Shown here: one piece after another, positions 59,720-64,000 of the stretch
Numbering within the stretch: the stretch's first letter is position 1
How the letters are laid out: every line of letters starts with the position of its first letter
Assembly: GCF_035046485.1 (NCBI RefSeq)
Contig: NC_085138.1
Span: forward strand, 44,551,464-44,615,463
Reading direction: 5' to 3'
Source of the DNA: Aedes albopictus
Lineage: Eukaryota; Arthropoda; Insecta; Diptera; Culicidae
DNA: 64,000 nt
Made by a program: the position numbers and the translations under genes
The notes under the pieces: model-generated
The model's database searches: none
What the model saw: only the letters and a program-made list of their open reading frames with translations
What the model was told of the DNA's origin: nothing

Positions 59720-62700
59720 CTGCGTTTCGGTAGGAATGAGGGAGAGTTAGTTTTCTGGTTGGATTACTAATTGCCTTTGAACATCACGTGTAAGTCACCA
59801 AAAGTTCGGAATTAACAAAGTAGCATTAAATATTAATATGCTTCAAGCATTGCTTCTTAACTTCTTAAAAACCTTAGTTGAATACCTGACATTTCTAAAT
59901 AAGTTCCTAGAGGAAATCAAGGAGAAATTTCTGTAGAAATTTCTGGAGAAATTTCTGGAGAAATTTCTGGAGATATTTCTGGAGAAATTCCAGAAGCAAT
60001 TTCTAGAGAAATTCCAGAAGAAATTCCTAGAAGAATTTCCGGAGGATTTTCTAGAGAGGAATTCCTGAAGGGATTTCCGGAGTAATTCCTGGACAAATTC
60101 CTGGAGGAATTGTAGGAAGAATTCCTGGGAGAAGTCCTGGAGGAATTCCTAAAGCAATTCCTGGGAAAATTCCAGGAGGAGTTCCAGGAGGAATCCCTCG
60201 AGGAATTCCTGGAGAAATTCCAGGAGGAATTCCAGGAGGAATTCCTGAAAAAATTCCAGAAGGAGTTCCTGGAAAAAAACCAGAAGGAATTCCTGGAAGA
60301 ATTCCAGGAGGAATTCCTGGAAGAATTGCAGGAGGAATTCCTGGACGAATTCCAGGAGGAATTCCTGGAAGAATTCCAGGAGGAATTCCTGGAAGAATGC
60401 CAGGAGGAATTCCTGGAAGAATTCCAGGAGGAATTCCTGGAAGAATTCCAGCAGGAATTCCTGGAAGAATTCCAGCAGGAATTCCTGGAAGAATTCCAGA
60501 AGAGGAATTCCTGGAAGAATTCCAGGAGGAATTCCTGGAAGAATTCCAGGAGGAATTCCTGGAAGAATTCCAGGAGGAATTCCTGGAAGAATTCCAGGAG
60601 GAATTCCTGGAAGAATTCCAGGAGGAATTCCTGGAAGAATTCCAGGAGGAATTCCTGGAAGAATTCCAGGAGGAATTCCTGGAAGAATTCCAGGAGGGAT
60701 TCCTGGAAGAATTCCAGGAGGAATTCATGGAAGAATTCCAGGAGGAATTCATGGAAGAATTCCAGGAGGAATTCCTGGAAGAATTCCAGGAGGAAATCCT
60801 GGAAGAATTCCAGGAGGAATTCCTGGAAGAATTCCAGGAGGAATTCCTGGAAGAATTCCAGGAAGAATTCCTGGGCGAATTCCAAGAGGAAATCCTAGAA
60901 GATTTCCAGGAAGAATTCCAGGAGGAATTCCTGAAGAATTCAAGGAGGAATTCCTGGAAGAATTCCTGGAAGAATTCCTGGAAGAATTCCTGGAGGAATT
61001 CCTGGAGCCATTGCAGGAGGAATTCTAGGAGGCATTCCATGAGGAATTCCTGAAGGAATTCCTGGAGGAACTCGAGGAGGAATTCCTTGAGGAATTCCAG
61101 GAGAAATTCCTGGAGGAATTCCAGGAGAAATTCCTGGAGGAATACCAAGAGAAATTCCTGGAGAAATTCCAGGAAGAATTCCAGGAGGAATTCCTAGAAT
61201 ATTTCCAGGAAGAATTCCTAGAAGAATTCCAGGAGGAATTCCTGAAGAGTTCAAGGAGGAATTCCTGAAAGAATTCCAGGAGGAATTCCTGGAAAATTCC
61301 AGGAGAAATTCCAGGAGCAATTCCAAGAAGAATCCCTGGAAGAATTCCAGACGGAATTCCTGGAGGAATTCCTGGAGCAATTCCAGGTGGAATTCTAGGA
61401 GGCATTCCATGAGGAATTCCTGAAGGAATTCCTGGAGGAACTCCAGGAAGAATTCCTAGAGGAATTCCAGGAGAATTTCCTGGATGAATTCCTGGAGAAT
61501 TTCCTGGACCAATTCCAGGAGAAATTCTAGGAGGCATTCCATGAGAAATTCCTGAAGGAATTCCTGGAGGAACTCCAGGAGGAATTCCTAGAGGAATTTC
61601 AGAAGAAATTCCTGGAGGAATTCAAGGAGAAATTCCTGGAAGAATTTCAGGAGAAATTCCTGGAGGAATTCCAGGACAAATTCCTGAAGGAATTCCAGAA
61701 GAAATTCCTGAAGGAATTCCAGCAGAAATTCCTGGAGGAATTCCAGGAGGAATTCCTGGAGGAATTCCAAGAGAAATCCCTGGAGAAATTCCAGGAGGAA
61801 TTCCAGGACGAATTCCTGGAGGAATTCCAGGAGGAATTCCAGGAGGAATTCCTGGAGGAATTCCTGGTGGAATTCCTGGAGGAATTCCAGGAGGAATTCC
61901 AGGAGGAATTCCTGGAGAAATTCCTGGAGGAATTTTAGGAGGAATTCCTGGATGAATTCCGGGAGGAATTCATGGATGAATTTCAGGAGTAATTCGTGGA
62001 GGAATTCCAGGAGAAACTCCTAAAAGAATTCTAGGAGGAATTCCTGGATGAATTCCTGGATGAATTCTGGGAGGAATTCCTGGATGAATTTCAGGAGGAA
62101 TTCCTAGATGAATTCTGGAGGAATTCGTGGAGTAATTCCAGGAGGAATTCCAGGAGGAGCTCCTGGAGCAGTTCCAGTACGGATTTCAAGAGGATTTCCA
62201 AGAGGAATTTTAGGAAGAATTCTGGAGGAATTCAGGAAGCATTCTGAAGGAATTCTGGAGGAATTCCGGGATGAATTCTGGAGGAATTTCAGGATGAATT
62301 CTGGAGGAATGCCAGGAGTAAGTCCTGGATGAATTCCAGGAGGAATTCCAGGAGGAATTCCTGGAGAAGACGGGTTTCTGGAGGAAGAGATATTCCTGGA
62401 TGAACTCCAGGAGGATGAACTTCGATGAGCAATTCATAGAGGAATTCATGGAGGAGTTCCTGGAGGGAGAGGAATTTCAGGAGGAATTTTGGAGTATTTC
62501 CAGGAGTAAATCCTGGAGGAACTCCTGGAGAAATTCCTGGAAGAATTCCAAGAGGAAGTCCTGGAGAGACTCCTGGAGGAATTCCGGGAGGAAGTCCTGG
62601 AGAAATTCCTGGAGGAAGTCCTGGAGGAATGCCAGGGAAAGTCCTGGATGAATTCCAGAAGAAATTCATGGAGGAATTTCTGGAGGAATTTCTGCAGGAA

Positions 62701-63545
62701 TTCATGGAGGATCTCCAGGAGGAACTCCAGGAGTTATTCCAGGAGGAATTCCAGGAGGACTTCCAGGAGGAATTCCAGGAGGAGTTCCAGGAGGAATTTC
62801 AGGAGGAATTCTAGGAGTAAATCCTGGAGGTATTCAGGAGGAATTTTCGGAGGAATTCCTCAACCAATTCCTAAGGAAATTTCTCTAGGAATTCTCGCAG
62901 ATATTGCTCTACGAATTTCTCTGGGAATTTCTTCATGAATCCTTTGGGAATTTCTCTGAGTTTGTAGACAAACCCATATGGACAAACACTCGAAGATTTC
63001 TGCATGGTCTGCTTAGATACCAACAACGTTTTGCTACGATAGTCTTAACCTTACCCGATCTGAACTTTTGGTTACTTGAACGCCTCTAACCATGTGAGTA
63101 AACCAATTCACCAGGGTTGAACTTACTTGATAGTTTAAATGAGTGAATGATAGTTTTGCAAACGCACCGTAGTATTCTAGGATTGGTTTTGGTTGGATGG
63201 ATCATGGGGATGAGGAACAAATGGGACCGAATGGAAAAACAGTTGTGAGTAGAAGAGGGTGAAGGATGGTGGAGGAGATGGACCATGAGGAAGGTTGAGG
63301 AATGAAATAAAGCACCCTTCTCCTTATGTCAATGCATGAGGGAACGACGACGACACTAGAGCACATTTATATAGGACATCTAAGCAGGCGTTTGGATCGA
63401 GTCCTCGGCTGGAACAGTACAAATGAAGAAAATAATAAAAAGAAAGCAATAACCATCACGTTCAGCAAGCAAGCCATGCAATCGGTGTCGCTCCTGGCAA
63501 CAGCGGCCGAACGCCTACTGTTCCGGCCGTTGAACTGCTACTTAC
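59720..63545 (-). other. Intron of the second Kir gene
   Basis: 3826 bp with GTAAGT at the donor (63545) and AG at the acceptor (59720). Most of it is the GGAATTCC minisatellite. The remaining 62950-63545 and 59730-59920 hold no gene that I recognise. Confidence 0.85.
59920..62950. repeat. GGAATTCC minisatellite, EcoRI-site-rich
   Basis: About 3 kb of a 12/24-bp unit, best preserved at 60300-60860 as GGAATTCCTGGAAGAATTCC plus AGGA. Each unit carries GAATTC and is close to its own reverse complement, so open frames run in several phases on both strands (for example Glu-Glu-Phe-Leu and Asn-Ser-Ser-Arg periodic peptides). These are not genes. Degeneracy rises to both sides of the core. It sits in an intron of Kir gene 2. 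Confidence 0.95.
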
Positions 63546-64000
63546 CGTTGCTTCTGTAGTCGTCTTGGATTTTGTAGAACTCGGCCAACTCGCGAGCGGA
63601 ACACAGAGGAGTGTCCACCTGCTGCGTCTCGTCAAACTTACTGTAGTTGATCTCGTATCCTTGGTTGTCCTTGTTGTAGAACACAACGGGTTCAAAGCGA
63701 TGTCCCCAGAGGATTTCCGAGTTGACGTAACTTGATCTGGCTTGGGTGGACTGTCCAGTGGATTCTACTGTACCTTCCAGAATGACCACGATTTCGAATC
63801 GATCTTGCAATAGATCCGAAGCACACATGTTATACATCGGTGAGTTCTCGTTGATCTTATGGACAACGATCTGTGGCCAAATGAAGAACAGATCCGAGCC
63901 ACATCCATCCGCCCCTACGTCCAACTCCGTCTGATACTGGGACAAGACTTCCCCTTCTTTGGTCGTCCGGGTTCGGATCAACTGCGCCCGAATGCTAGCT
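63546..64000 (-). CDS. Second Kir channel, cytoplasmic-domain exon (partial)
   Basis: Runs off the right edge. The visible part encodes most of the cytoplasmic domain: SIRAQLIRTRTTKEGE at the edge, DGCGSDLFFIWPQIVVHKI, FEIVVILEGTVESTGQ, SSYVNSEILWGHRFEPV and CSARELAEFYKIQDD. These match Kir2-type channels closely; the Glu in VVILEG equivalent to Kir2.1 E299 is present. The donor follows SNG codons, as in gene 1. The pore lies outside the window, so filter and rectification sites cannot be read. On the - strand, it converges on gene 1. Confidence 0.92.

Noticed and set aside
59917..62938. Long frames of 150-365 residues with periodic Glu-Phe-Leu or Ser-Ser-Arg-Asn repeats
   Set aside because: They follow the 12/24-bp minisatellite in every phase on both strands, which no real gene would.

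Overview
The window is eukaryotic and insect-like, almost certainly from an Aedes-type mosquito genome. The basis is two inward-rectifier potassium channel (Kir) genes with insect-style exon structure, buried in dense I-clade, R1-clade, Ty3/gypsy, Ty1/copia and Penelope-like retroelements, MITEs and long (TG)n tracts. The species assignment is inference from gene and repeat content; I could not run a search.

Host genes: only two are visible, and they converge. A Kir gene on the + strand contributes two exons (20481-21529 and 21630-21850); its upstream exon(s) are hidden to the left. A second Kir gene on the - strand contributes an internal exon that runs off the right edge (63546-64000) and a terminal exon (59367-59719). 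Both have a phase-1 intron at the same place, after a Ser-Asn codon pair, as expected of tandem paralogues. The ~37.5 kb between their stop codons is nearly all mobile DNA.

Layout. 1-1.7 kb: long-TIR DNA element. 1.7-9.1 kb: decayed Ty3/gypsy element whose integrase is split by a TA-flanked 3.4 kb insertion (itself a nest holding a large foldback and a pogo-like MITE) and by an 8-bp-TSD hAT-like MITE. 9.1-10.3 kb: LTR-element remnants. 10.28-20.26 kb: one I-clade non-LTR element bounded by a 13-bp target duplication, interrupted by a 1.65 kb insertion (22-bp duplication) and by a 2 kb palindromic AT-rich block. 20.5-21.9 kb: Kir gene 1. 22-25 kb: repeat fragments. 25-53 kb: a head-to-tail series of five R1-clade copies, all on the - strand and all bordered by (CA)n, as if each landed in the same (AC)n microsatellite. 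The largest copy is cut in two by a 10.4 kb nested insertion (39213-49585). 53-55 kb: 152-bp satellite. 55-58.6 kb: Penelope-like element with a 5' inversion, lying in copia remnants. 59.4-64 kb: Kir gene 2, with a ~3 kb EcoRI-site-rich minisatellite in its intron.

The most notable structure is the microsatellite-targeted R1 series, consistent with the (AC)n-specific Mino-type branch of the R1 clade, and the several-layer nest inside one of its members. Exact target-site duplications let several insertion events be ordered in time.
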